Source: Planctomycetota bacterium
Lineage (GTDB): Bacteria; Planctomycetota; UBA1135
Direction of reading: 5' to 3'
Assembly (NCBI GenBank): GCA_008501825.1
Contig: QQUA01000004.1
Coordinates: forward strand, 267,274 to 331,273
DNA: 64,000 bases
Below, in pieces: positions 19,348 through 28,549 of the stretch (position 1 is the first letter of the stretch; each line of letters opens with the position of its first letter). The notes beneath the pieces are model-generated. The model saw nothing but the letters and a program-made list of their open reading frames with translations, ran no database searches and was not told where the DNA came from. Both the position numbers and the translations under genes were made by a program.

Positions 19348-20094
19348 TTACAGGTCGGCCAAGATTTGTTCCGCCGGCCCGGTCAAGGCAAGATTCACCC
19401 GCGAGGTGGCCGGAGTGGTTTCGGCGTTGATTTCCACCGTATAGGCGCCGTGAGTCGCGGCGGCATCGACCAAGGAGGCCGCCGGATACACCTGGGAAGC
19501 CGTGCCGATCACCACCATCAGGTCGCAAAGCACCGCCTGTTGCGCCGCTTGGAGAGCCGCCGAGGGAATGGCTTCTCCGAACCAGACCACCCCGGGCCGC
19601 AACAGGCCCCGGCAATAAGGACAGCGAGGCGGCATTTCCGGTAGAGGTTCGCGCCGGTCTTCCCAACTGGAGGGCGCGTCCCGACAAGCCTCCGCGCATT
19701 GCATCTCCCAAAGAGAACCATGGAAGCGAACCACGTTGCGGGTGCCGGCGGCTTCATGCAAACCGTCGACGTTCTGGGTGATGCAAGTGAATTCCGGCTG
19801 CCTTCGACTCCAGGCCGCTACCGCGAGGTGAGCCGGGTTCGGGTGACACTGGGAAACCAGCTCCCGCCTCCAGGCATAGAACTCCCACACCAGTTGGGGA
19901 TCCTGCCGGAAGGCTTCCGGAGTCGCCAAGTCGGTGGCTCGATATTGGCGCCACAAGCCGCCTTCTCCCCGGAAAGTTGGAACCCCCGAAGCAGCGGATA
20001 TGCCGGCACCGGTAACGACCGTCAGCTTTCGAGAACGAGCGAGCCGGGACTTCAGCTCGCCCACCGCTTCCTGCCAAGGGGGATTGGGGGTCAT
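19348..20094 (-). CDS. Sir2 family NAD-dependent protein deacylase, SIRT5-like
   Basis: The protein has 248 residues from the ATG at 20094; a TTG four codons upstream is also in frame. Sirtuin motifs are complete: GAGISAASGVPTFR (NAD binding), TQNVDGLH, the catalytic His in VVRFHGSL, CAEAC and CPYC for the structural zinc, and GTASQVYPAA. The FYAWRREL segment keeps the Tyr-x-x-Arg pair that in SIRT5 and CobB favours succinyl, malonyl or glutaryl lysine. It therefore probably removes acyl groups from lysines in the cytosol. It is followed by the toroid/discoidin gene. Confidence 0.92.
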   Translation of the reverse strand: MTPNPPWQEAVGELKSRLARSRKLTVVTGAGISAASGVPTFRGEGGLWRQYRATDLATPEAFRQDPQLVWEFYAWRRELVSQCHPNPAHLAVAAWSRRQPEFTCITQNVDGLHEAAGTRNVVRFHGSLWEMQCAEACRDAPSSWEDRREPLPEMPPRCPYCRGLLRPGVVWFGEAIPSAALQAAQQAVLCDLMVVIGTASQVYPAASLVDAAATHGAYTVEINAETTPATSRVNLALTGPAEQILADL

Positions 20095-20121
20095 GGACTC
20101 CGACAATTATCGGAGATCCCC

Positions 20122-20141
20122 CTGCCTTGTTTTCAAGGCAG
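20122..20141 (-). terminator. Hairpin between lipoprotein and sirtuin genes
   Basis: CTGCCTTG pairs perfectly with CAAGGCAG across a 4-base loop. On the minus strand it follows the lipoprotein gene ending at 20159. There is no U-tract, so it may slow or partly terminate transcription. Confidence 0.45.
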
Positions 20142-20158
20142 TCGAAGAATCCTGCCCT

Positions 20159-23100
20159 TTACCAGACGAAAGGCAGCTTCATGTAGTCCAGAGTCGGCCG
20201 CGGACTGTTCAAACTCAAGCCACCTTCATCGGCATTGATTTCGAAACCGACCCGGTAACGAATGAAGCGCTTGCCCAGCAATTGGCTGAGGTCGGAAGTC
20301 CATTGCGAAGGCCCGGGCACCGGGGTTCCCGGTTCGTTACTACCCGGAGCCGATTCATCGGCACCCTGAAACTCGAAAGTCACCTCGGTGCTGGACGGGA
20401 GATAATCCTTCAAGCCGCTGGTATCCAAGCGGAAGAACTTGGCCGCAACCGACCATTGCGGGTGGTTCCCGTTCAACGCGGAAATCAAGGGACCGTCGCT
20501 GGCGGCCGTAGTCAGCGTCAACACGTCCGTTCCCCGGTTGTAAACCGCATCCACAATTTGGAAGCCGGTTTCGTTCGGAGAGTCATCGGGCAACAAGTCG
20601 TAACCGTTCAACAGCTCGGGACGGCGCAAGAAGGCGGGAGCGAAGTAACTGGATGCCCCTGCCAAGGTCATTTGGTTGCTCTGCCAATCGGCCACTGCGG
20701 TGGAGCCTGCGGCGACGGCAGTTTGCCGGTCGACTTGGAAGTTGGTGGTTTCCACCAATCCGGTGCCATCGACGCCCAAGAACTGAACTAAAGCTGCGTT
20801 GGCGTAATCGGGATAGTTGTCGTTGCCGTTATCCGGATCCAGGCGCTGATACGCCAATCCGGAATCGATCCAACGGCTCTGCAACTGAGAACCGGAAGCA
20901 AAGAAGGGCACCAACAGATAGGGCTTGGGAGAAGCGAAGATGGACAACACTTCTTCCATGCGGTCGGCGTCCATGACTCCTCCGCTGTCGACGTATTGAT
21001 CCACCAACTGATCGAAGTCGTTGGTGGTACTGAACAACAGGTCGGTGGCAGGATTCGGAACGTGAATTTGCAAGACCCCGGAAGCTCCCGCTCCCCCACG
21101 GCCGATCATGAAGTCGCCGTTGCCGTCCAATTTGATGCCGTCGGAAGCCCGAGAAAGGCGACTGGCGCACCAACCGCGGCGGCCGCCAATGCCACGAATC
21201 AAGTCCAAATGAGTGGTTTGATCCTGAATGGTGTTTACCAACTCGGCGAAGTTGGTCACCCCGTCGACGGTCACCCGGCTTAAGTCCAGGGCGGTGGCAC
21301 TGTGCAGAACCACGTGCCCTCCGGAGCCCCCGCCGGAGCCGGAAATTTGCCAATAAGTGAAGCTCACCGACTCGCCGCCGTAACCGACGCCGCCGTTGGC
21401 TCGGATCATGGCATTGGGTCCGATGGAAATGGTCCCGATCGCCATGATCAGCAGTTGTCCGCCACCGCCGGCACCGGGAGCGCCTTTGCGGTAGTACTGG
21501 GTATAGGTTTGGAACGGACGGTCGGGATAAAAGTCGTTGATCGGATCGATGCCGGCAAAGCCGTCGATGTCCTGCCGGGTGATGATCTGAGAATCGCCTC
21601 CAGCTCCGCCACCGGCACCGGCCCAGGGAGCCAGCAATTCCCCAACCAGGAATTCACCGGTAGCCGGGTTGAAGCGGCTTCCCCAGAAATCGTTGGCGGT
21701 CAAACCATCGCCGGAAAAGATCGACGGCCCGGCGGCACCACCGTCAGGACCGTTGGTCGGATGCCCCTCGTCCCAATCGGGACAACCGGGAGCATCGCAG
21801 GGCGGATCGATGCGGGGAAAGTCCCCGCCCAAATTGCGGTCACCGTCCCAAGCCACCGTGTCCACGGTCATGTCTTCCATGCCGTAGGCACCGTGGGGAT
21901 CGGAATAAGTCTCGCCGTTTTCCAGGAAGAAATTGGACTCGAAAGAACTACCGCGCAAGCCGGCTTCCGCGCCGAGGATGCCGCTGGCCGGATTGAAAGG
22001 ATGTTCGGTGGCATCGTGGTCCGGCCCTTCATCGTCGAGACCGTCGGGAACTTCCGGCGTGGTCTTGTCCCACTTGGTCCAAACCACCGAGTCGTTGGCC
22101 ACCAAAGCAAAGTTGCCGCCGCCGCCACCGCCGGCGACCATGCGGATACATTCCAAATCGCCGGAGCCGCCGTTGTTCGCTTGCTGATAGCAACCCTCGC
22201 CACCTTGACCGCCGGCGGCTTCCAATTGGAAGGCACCGTATCCGGTTTGCCCTCGAGGCGTCTCCCGATCGGTAATCCAGGAAGAAGTTCCGCCGTCACC
22301 GCCGCCGCATTCTCCCAAAGAACCGCCTTCGGGAAACTGCGGTGAATTCAAAGAAGTCGGCCAATGAGAATGGTTGCCGCTGACGTCCAACTCGCCGTCC
22401 AAAGTGACGTCGCCGGTGGCGTAAATCACTAAAGGATTGCGACCGCGACCGCGCAGCGTGGAACCTTCGGCCAAGTGAAACTCATCGACGTAGAGGACGC
22501 CGTTGTTGACCACGAACACTCGTCCGTTGGAATCGGAAAAAAGAGTTTGGCCGTCGGTAAAAATTTCGGTGTAAGGAAGGTCCAGATAGAAATCGGCTTC
22601 CGGAGGTACGAACTGACCGGGGAAATCGAAACTGGCAAAGGCCCGGCCGTCTTTGATTTCGGCCGGCGGAAGCGAAAGGCCGGCGTCGGCGTCCACGTAG
22701 GTTGCATTGAGAAATTCATCGCGGAACTCATCCACCGTCGGATCGCTTTCCTGCCAACTCGGGTCTTGATACAACTCGGCCAAAGTTGGGGTCCGGTGAT
22801 CGGACCAAATACTGTCCACCAAATTGCGCTGACCGACGATATCGGTGAATTGACTCCGCATGACCAAGCGCAAATAGCGGTCCGGCGGCAAAATCCCGGC
22901 AACCTGGAATAAAACCTTGGCTCCGGTTTCAGTACAGTTTTCCGCCAAGACCAAAGTTCCCGGTACCAAGTTCGTGTCCGGGAAATCGGAAGGCTGAGGA
23001 TTGGGTCCGATGTTGGTCGCGGTATCTCCGGAATAAAGCAGAAAGACGTTGCTGTTATTGAGATTCAACGCCCGGCCGTCGATGGCTTGATCAAAGAAGA

Positions 23101-23704
23101 TTTCGATGGCCCCCTCGCCATCGGTAAAGAGATTCAGACCATCAGGATAAATAACGTCGGAAATGGCCGGAGGCTGATTGCTGGAATCCAAGAACAGGAT
23201 TTCCGACGGAGGAATGGGAGTCCGGAATTGAACCGTAGTTCCTTCCGCCAAGGCATGTCCGGAAGTATCCCGCAAAACGGTGGCGCCAAAAGTTTCGGTA
23301 GTCGGCAAACTGATCTCGTATTGGTACCCCCCAGGAGCCAATCCGCCGTTGTCGTTTTCTTCATTGGTGGGACAAGCCGGCCGGAACAGCAATACCGTGT
23401 TCCCGCTTCCCACTTCGAATTGGAAAGATCCGGTCACCGGCCGCCCGATGATTCGACTGTCCACCGGACGAATCAAAACCGAACCGAAAGAAACGGAGTT
23501 CGGATCCACCGGATGGTTGAACACCATGCGGATGCTGCGGTTCAACTCCCAAACCGCTCCTTCGGTCAAGTTCAGGCTCAACAACTCGAATCGGCCGGCG
23601 GTTTTGGCTTCCGATTGACTGAGACTTCCGCCTCCGCCGAAGCAGCCGGGAAGGACTAGACCTAGGGCCACGAGAATGGTGGGAGTGAATCGGCGCGGAT
23701 TCAT
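20159..23704 (-). CDS. Large glycine-rich lipoprotein with SbsA-like Ig domains (paralogue 1)
   Basis: The protein has 1181 residues from the ATG at 23704. A longer open frame upstream lacks signal-peptide character. The N-terminus is a lipoprotein signal ending VLPGC, followed by FGGGGS. Two Ig-like (SbsA type) domains follow: one has ELNRSIRMVFNHPVDPNS, the other has FFDQAIDGRALNLNN. From about residue 400 there is a beta-helix-like region with many glycine-rich turns (GGGGGGNF, GSGGGSGGHVVLHSA). Cys residues cluster in CDAPGCPDW. It is probably a surface-anchored structural or adhesive protein; no catalytic motif was found. It is closely similar along its whole length to the next gene upstream, so the two are a tandem duplication. 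Confidence 0.82.
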   Translation of the reverse strand: MNPRRFTPTILVALGLVLPGCFGGGGSLSQSEAKTAGRFELLSLNLTEGAVWELNRSIRMVFNHPVDPNSVSFGSVLIRPVDSRIIGRPVTGSFQFEVGSGNTVLLFRPACPTNEENDNGGLAPGGYQYEISLPTTETFGATVLRDTSGHALAEGTTVQFRTPIPPSEILFLDSSNQPPAISDVIYPDGLNLFTDGEGAIEIFFDQAIDGRALNLNNSNVFLLYSGDTATNIGPNPQPSDFPDTNLVPGTLVLAENCTETGAKVLFQVAGILPPDRYLRLVMRSQFTDIVGQRNLVDSIWSDHRTPTLAELYQDPSWQESDPTVDEFRDEFLNATYVDADAGLSLPPAEIKDGRAFASFDFPGQFVPPEADFYLDLPYTEIFTDGQTLFSDSNGRVFVVNNGVLYVDEFHLAEGSTLRGRGRNPLVIYATGDVTLDGELDVSGNHSHWPTSLNSPQFPEGGSLGECGGGDGGTSSWITDRETPRGQTGYGAFQLEAAGGQGGEGCYQQANNGGSGDLECIRMVAGGGGGGNFALVANDSVVWTKWDKTTPEVPDGLDDEGPDHDATEHPFNPASGILGAEAGLRGSSFESNFFLENGETYSDPHGAYGMEDMTVDTVAWDGDRNLGGDFPRIDPPCDAPGCPDWDEGHPTNGPDGGAAGPSIFSGDGLTANDFWGSRFNPATGEFLVGELLAPWAGAGGGAGGDSQIITRQDIDGFAGIDPINDFYPDRPFQTYTQYYRKGAPGAGGGGQLLIMAIGTISIGPNAMIRANGGVGYGGESVSFTYWQISGSGGGSGGHVVLHSATALDLSRVTVDGVTNFAELVNTIQDQTTHLDLIRGIGGRRGWCASRLSRASDGIKLDGNGDFMIGRGGAGASGVLQIHVPNPATDLLFSTTNDFDQLVDQYVDSGGVMDADRMEEVLSIFASPKPYLLVPFFASGSQLQSRWIDSGLAYQRLDPDNGNDNYPDYANAALVQFLGVDGTGLVETTNFQVDRQTAVAAGSTAVADWQSNQMTLAGASSYFAPAFLRRPELLNGYDLLPDDSPNETGFQIVDAVYNRGTDVLTLTTAASDGPLISALNGNHPQWSVAAKFFRLDTSGLKDYLPSSTEVTFEFQGADESAPGSNEPGTPVPGPSQWTSDLSQLLGKRFIRYRVGFEINADEGGLSLNSPRPTLDYMKLPFVW

Positions 23705-24025
23705 GCGTGTGACCATGACAGGAGGCCGCAGGGGGGCTGCGGCGAAGAGGGACCAGACCGGCCAAGGAGGCCGGCATGCGGAATGGGGCAATTCCTGTAC
23801 CAGGCAGGATACCCGAGATCTCCAACTCTTTGGGGCTGTTGCGCTCTGACAGTTCGAAATCGCACAGTCAGTTTCTGGCCAATTTTCCGTCACTAGAGAC
23901 CCTTGCGTTTCCCAATTCCCCGATCTCCAGCTCTGGTCTGCCCTGAATGAAAAACCCTGCGGCGGCAAAAGCAGACGCCGCCGAATCGCTGGACTCGGCG
24001 GCGTCGGACCGGAAAGAAAGCCGGC
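23705..24025. other. Gap between the two lipoprotein paralogues
   Basis: These 321 bp hold the terminator of the upstream paralogue (23967-24005) and presumably the promoter of the downstream one. The paralogue's open frame extends a further 88 codons into it, but without a signal peptide or coding character. No RNA gene is visible. Confidence 0.5.
23967..24005 (-). terminator. Terminator after lipoprotein paralogue 2
   Basis: A perfect 11-bp stem (GACGCCGCCGA with TCGGCGGCGTC, 10-base loop) is followed on the minus strand by TGCTTTT. It lies 20 bp after the stop of the gene ending at 24026, so each paralogue is probably transcribed separately. Confidence 0.65.
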
Positions 24026-27000
24026 TTACCAGACGAAAGGCAGCTTGAAGTAATCCAGAACCGGTCGCGGGCTGTTCAAAGTGAGCCCGGAACGATTGGC
24101 ATCGATGTCGAAGCTGAGGCGGTAGCGAATGAAGCGCTTGCCTTGCAACTGGCTCAAGTCGGAAGTCCACGAGTAAGTTCCGGGCAGGATGGTCCCAGGT
24201 TCATTCGAACCGGGGAAGGATTCATCGGCACCCTGGAACTCCACCTGAATCGAAGAGGTGTTCGGCAGCCCGTCTTTAATCCCGGAAGTATTGACCCGCA
24301 TGAACTTCGGCCGAATCGCCCAGGTCGGGTTACCGGGGTTGGTCACCATGGCGCCGTCGATGGCGCTGCTTTGCAACACCATGAGATCGGAAGTCCGGCT
24401 GTAGCTGGCTTCGACGATTTCAAAACCGGTGAGCTGATCTTCATCCGGGAAGATGTCGTAGCCGAGCAACAATTCCGGATGCCGCAAGAACGAAGCCGGG
24501 AACAAAGCCGAAGCACTGGGAATGCTCAGTTCAAAACCGGCGAAGGAAGCCTGGCTCAAATCGGCGCTGACCAGCGGCGCCAATTTGGTCATCCGCTGTT
24601 GCGTAGTGCCGACCAAACCAGTGCCGGTATCGATGCCGTCGAACATGACCATGCCAGCATCGGCGAAGTCCGGGTAGTTGTCGTTCAAGTTATCCGGATC
24701 CAGACGCAGATAAGCCAGACCGGTATCGATCCATTTGCTTTGGAACTGGGAACCGGCGGAGAAGAACGGCACCAAGACGTAAGGTTCCGGCGAGCAGTAC
24801 AAACCCATCACCGCTTCCAAACGATCCAAGTTCAGCGGGCCGCCGCCGGGCTGGATGAAGGAAGCAATGGTGTTCTTGTAGTTGTTGTGGAACTTGATGT
24901 TGTCTTCCGGGCTCGGCACGTGGAATTGAATCACGCCGTTGCCGCCGGCACCGCCCCGGCCGATCATCAGGTCAGGGTTGCCGTCCTTGTTGTTGTTCGA
25001 CCGAGTCCCGTCGCTCAAGCACCAACCGCGGCGACCGCCGAAGGCCTGGAACATATCCTTGTGATCTTCCGGACGATCTTGGATCAGTTCCAAAAGTTCT
25101 TGCACCGACGGATTGGACGGAAGGTCGAGGAAAATCGGCGACAGGTCGATTTCGGTCGCACTGTGAATCACGACGTGGCCACCGGAACCGCCACCGGAAC
25201 CGGAAGTCTGGTGGTAGGTGTAGATGATCGACTCGCCGCCGTGGCCGATCCCGCCTTTGGATTTCACTTCCGCGTTATTGCCGAACTTGATCTTGCCGAT
25301 GGCCATGATCAGCAACTGACCGCCGCCGGCGCCACCGGGGGCACCCTTGTAGTACCAAGCCGTGTTGGTCAAGAAAGGACGGTCCGGGAAGAAGTTCACC
25401 AGCGGGTCCACACCGCCAATGCCGTCCAAATCCAAGCGGGTAATGCGCTGGGTATCGCCGCTACCGCCGCCGCCGGAACCGGCCCAGGGAGTCAACAACT
25501 CGCCGATGGTGAATTCGCCGCTGGAGGGATCGAATCGGCGGCCCCAGAAATCGTTTTCCGTGGTGCCGTCGGCGGAGAAGATCGAAGGTCCGGCGGCGCC
25601 GCCGTCAGGACCGTCGGTCGGGTGGCCCGGTTCCCAGTCGGGACAACCCGGCGCATCGCAGGGCGGGTCCAATTGGGCGGTCGGGTTGCCGGTGTTGGAG
25701 CCGTCGTTGGCCACCGTGTCCACCGACTGGTCTTCCATGCCGAACACCCCTTGCTGGTTTTGCCCGGTCCCCGGAGGCACGAAGTTGGCCGATTCGAAGG
25801 AGCTGCCGCGCAGGCCGGCCTCACCGCCGGGAATGTCTTCCGGCAGATAGAAGGGATGGCGCACCGGATCGTGGTCCGGACCGGCGTTTTCAAAGCCGTC
25901 CGGGTTTTCCTCGCCCACCCACTTGGTCCAGACAATGGCTTCCGGAGGGGTCTTGGCGAAAGTTCCGCCGCCACCGCCGCCGGCGGCGAGACGCATGCCT
26001 TGGAGCAAGTACGAACCGCTGTGGCCGTTGGACTGCTGGAAGCCGCCTTCTCCGCCCTGGCCGCCGGTCCCGACGCCGAAAGCGCCGACCCCGGATTCAG
26101 CCCGCAAAGTTTCTTTCAGGCCTTCCTGGGAGGAGGTTCCGCCGTCACCGCCGCCACATTCCCCGATCGCTCCGCCTTCCGGGAATTGAGGCGAATTCAA
26201 TGAAGTCGGCCAGTGAGAGTTGTTGCCGCTGACATCCAACTCGCCGTTGATGGTGACCGTTCCGGTGGCGTAGATGATGAGCGGGTTGCGGCCGCGGCCA
26301 CGCAAGGTGGAGTTGTTATCGATGGTGAAGTCATCGCAATACAACACGCCGTTGCTGACCACGAAGGTCCGGTTGTTGGTATCGGAAAAAATGGTCTGAC
26401 CGTCGGTGAAGATCTCGGCGTAGGAATCGGCGAAATACAAATCAGACTCCGGCGACACGAATTGGCCGGGGAAATCGAAACTGGCGGTCATGGCGCCATC
26501 GCTCATCGTTGCCTGGGGCAACGGCAATTCGGCGTCAGGATCGATCCACTGAGTGTTGTCAAAAGAGTCGCGGAACTCGTCCACCGTCTCATCGCCTGCA
26601 CTCCAACTGGGATCGTTGTAGAGATCGGCCAAGGTCGGAGTGACGTAATCGGGCCATTCCACCCGAGCCAAGTTGGTCTGACCGACGATGTCCCGGAAGG
26701 TGTTTTGCATCACCAAGCGCAGATAGCGATCCGGGGGCAACAAGCCGGCCACTTGGAAGTAGACCGTGGCTCCGGTCTCGGTGCAGTTCTCCACCAGCAA
26801 TAACTCGCCGGGCAGGCGATTGGTTTCCGGGAAGTCGGAGGGCTGGGGATTCGGGCCGATGTTGGCCGCGGTGTCGCTGGAGAACAGGATGTATAGGTTG
26901 GTGTTGTTCAGGTTCAGGGACCGGCCGTCGATGGCCTGGTCGAATTGAATTTCCACGGTGCCGTCCGGAGTGGAGAAGAAGTTCAACCCTGTGGGATAGT

Positions 27001-27565
27001 CCACTGAAACGATCTCGGGTGCGGTCGGCCGGGTATCCAAAAACAGCGTTTCCGCCGGATAGATCGGGGTGCGGAATTTCACCGAGGTGCCTTTGGACAA
27101 GGCGTGACCGGAGGTATCGCGCAGCACCGTGGCGCCGAATTGATCCGTGGTCGGCAGAGTGATCTCGTACCAGAAGCCTCCCGGATACAAACCGCCGTTG
27201 TCGTTATCCTCGTTGGTAGGGCAAGCCGGGCGGAAAACCACCGTCTGGCCGTTGCTGCCGGGCAGCACGCTAAAGCTGCCGGTCACCGGGCGCCCCAAAA
27301 TCTCCGGATCCAAGGGTTTGAACTGGATCGAGGAGAAGTTGATCGAAGTCGGATCAACCGGGTGGTTGAAGTACAGATGGAAGGCACGGTTCAACTCCCA
27401 AGTAGCTCCCTCATCAACATTTACGGAGAGCAACTGGAAGTTTCCTGCGGTCTGGGCTTCCTTGTTGGACAAGCTGCCGCCGCCGCCGAAGCAACCGGGC
27501 ACGAAACTGAGCGCCAACAGTCCGAGGACTTTGGCGGAAAAAGTGGATTTGGGGAACATCCTCAT
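24026..27565 (-). CDS. Large glycine-rich lipoprotein with SbsA-like Ig domains (paralogue 2)
   Basis: The protein has 1179 residues from the ATG at 27565; an ATG two codons later is equally possible. The lipobox is SFVPGC followed by FGGGGS, as in paralogue 1. The domain order is the same: two SbsA-like Ig domains, then a beta-helix-like glycine-rich region. Blocks such as NSHWPTSLNSPQFPEGG, CDAPGCPDW and the C-terminal RPVLDYFKLPFVW are near-identical between the copies. Both end in the same residues (KLPFVW). Function is unknown; a surface or matrix role is inferred. It lies downstream of a sigma factor and membrane-protein pair on the same strand but is separated from them by a strong terminator. 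Confidence 0.82.
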   Translation of the reverse strand: MRMFPKSTFSAKVLGLLALSFVPGCFGGGGSLSNKEAQTAGNFQLLSVNVDEGATWELNRAFHLYFNHPVDPTSINFSSIQFKPLDPEILGRPVTGSFSVLPGSNGQTVVFRPACPTNEDNDNGGLYPGGFWYEITLPTTDQFGATVLRDTSGHALSKGTSVKFRTPIYPAETLFLDTRPTAPEIVSVDYPTGLNFFSTPDGTVEIQFDQAIDGRSLNLNNTNLYILFSSDTAANIGPNPQPSDFPETNRLPGELLLVENCTETGATVYFQVAGLLPPDRYLRLVMQNTFRDIVGQTNLARVEWPDYVTPTLADLYNDPSWSAGDETVDEFRDSFDNTQWIDPDAELPLPQATMSDGAMTASFDFPGQFVSPESDLYFADSYAEIFTDGQTIFSDTNNRTFVVSNGVLYCDDFTIDNNSTLRGRGRNPLIIYATGTVTINGELDVSGNNSHWPTSLNSPQFPEGGAIGECGGGDGGTSSQEGLKETLRAESGVGAFGVGTGGQGGEGGFQQSNGHSGSYLLQGMRLAAGGGGGGTFAKTPPEAIVWTKWVGEENPDGFENAGPDHDPVRHPFYLPEDIPGGEAGLRGSSFESANFVPPGTGQNQQGVFGMEDQSVDTVANDGSNTGNPTAQLDPPCDAPGCPDWEPGHPTDGPDGGAAGPSIFSADGTTENDFWGRRFDPSSGEFTIGELLTPWAGSGGGGSGDTQRITRLDLDGIGGVDPLVNFFPDRPFLTNTAWYYKGAPGGAGGGQLLIMAIGKIKFGNNAEVKSKGGIGHGGESIIYTYHQTSGSGGGSGGHVVIHSATEIDLSPIFLDLPSNPSVQELLELIQDRPEDHKDMFQAFGGRRGWCLSDGTRSNNNKDGNPDLMIGRGGAGGNGVIQFHVPSPEDNIKFHNNYKNTIASFIQPGGGPLNLDRLEAVMGLYCSPEPYVLVPFFSAGSQFQSKWIDTGLAYLRLDPDNLNDNYPDFADAGMVMFDGIDTGTGLVGTTQQRMTKLAPLVSADLSQASFAGFELSIPSASALFPASFLRHPELLLGYDIFPDEDQLTGFEIVEASYSRTSDLMVLQSSAIDGAMVTNPGNPTWAIRPKFMRVNTSGIKDGLPNTSSIQVEFQGADESFPGSNEPGTILPGTYSWTSDLSQLQGKRFIRYRLSFDIDANRSGLTLNSPRPVLDYFKLPFVW

Positions 27566-27747
27566 CCGGGTCACGCTTACCGAGGAGGAACGATGAACAA
27601 CCGTCCGGCGGGCAGGACGCGGTGGTCTTGCCTGAACCATACGTTACCCGGCAACTGCCGTACCAGAAAGGTTGAAGAGAAAAGCAAAGAACTGGGAGCG
27701 AGAGCGCGCTGCCTGTTCGATCTCGCACAAGTCCAGATACCGAAGGC

Positions 27748-27789
27748 AAAAAAAAAACCCTCGCCTCCCGTGGTGAGCAGGAGACGAGG
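27748..27789 (-). terminator. Strong rho-independent terminator
   Basis: A 10-bp stem with one G-T pair (CCTCGCCTCC with GGAGACGAGG on the plus strand) precedes a run of ten T on the minus strand. It ends the sigma factor and membrane-protein operon. Confidence 0.9.
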
Positions 27790-27826
27790 ACTTAAGTTCC
27801 CCAAAACGCCCTGGGGGATCGGACGT

Positions 27827-28549
27827 TTAGGGCTGATAGGTCACGACCACGGTGCTCAGAGTGACGTCAAAGTCGATCTGAAGCGTTCCGAGGTCCAAGT
27901 TCTGAGGGTTAGGAGTCAAGATGACGGAAGCCCCGGTACCTTCGGCCTGCAAGGCCACCTCCGCCAAAGGCAAAGGCAGGTATTGGGTGACAATCGGGTA
28001 TTCGGTGGTTCCCTGGGCTCCGACGTAAGTGAGCTGCCCGCCCAGGAAAACATCCGGTACCCATTGCCAAAGGGCCACATCATCAAGATTTGCACACGCG
28101 GTGCGATCAAGGATTACGTCCCCACCTTGAACCATGCCGAAGCAGGTCCAACCGGAACCTTCATTGATCCGCCCGAAGGGATTCCCATTGGCATCCAGCA
28201 GGACGCCGTCCAGCTCGTTCTGGCCGATGAATCCGAGCGTCGCTATCGGGTTTTGGATCAAATTCTGATTCTGGGGCACGCCACCCAAGGGGAGCCAGAA
28301 CATGATGTCCAAATCGGTCGGCTCCACCATGCAGGGGAGACTTCCCACCAAGGGGTCGTCGCCGCGATCTTCTTCGCTGGCCTTATCGCCGGCGGTCAAC
28401 AATGGCAGGAGCAGGGCGCCGAAACAAAGCGCCACGAAGAGCATGCCCCATAGGGCACGACCGGACTTAGCTTCACCAGTTTGGCCCGCAAGATCGGCAA
28501 GGCCCGCCTTGGTACTGCGGCGAGTGAATTGGAAGGAAGGCAAATTCAT
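27827..28549 (-). CDS. Single-pass membrane protein coupled to sigma factor
   Basis: The protein has 240 residues. About 32 basic, Gly/Ala-containing residues precede one hydrophobic segment (about 33-54, ALWGMLFVALCFGALLLPLL), then a mainly beta extracytoplasmic part with two cysteines near 73 and 135. The start overlaps the sigma-factor stop by four bases, which is the arrangement of anti-sigma factors. However, the cytoplasmic part is short and has no zinc-finger HXXXCXXC motif. It could be an unusual anti-sigma factor or sensor, or an unrelated surface protein. No family was recognised. Confidence 0.65.
   Translation of the reverse strand: MNLPSFQFTRRSTKAGLADLAGQTGEAKSGRALWGMLFVALCFGALLLPLLTAGDKASEEDRGDDPLVGSLPCMVEPTDLDIMFWLPLGGVPQNQNLIQNPIATLGFIGQNELDGVLLDANGNPFGRINEGSGWTCFGMVQGGDVILDRTACANLDDVALWQWVPDVFLGGQLTYVGAQGTTEYPIVTQYLPLPLAEVALQAEGTGASVILTPNPQNLDLGTLQIDFDVTLSTVVVTYQP

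Noticed and set aside
24143..26203. 686-residue plus-strand open frame
   Set aside because: Antisense to lipoprotein paralogue 2, which has a clear lipobox and a homologue next to it.
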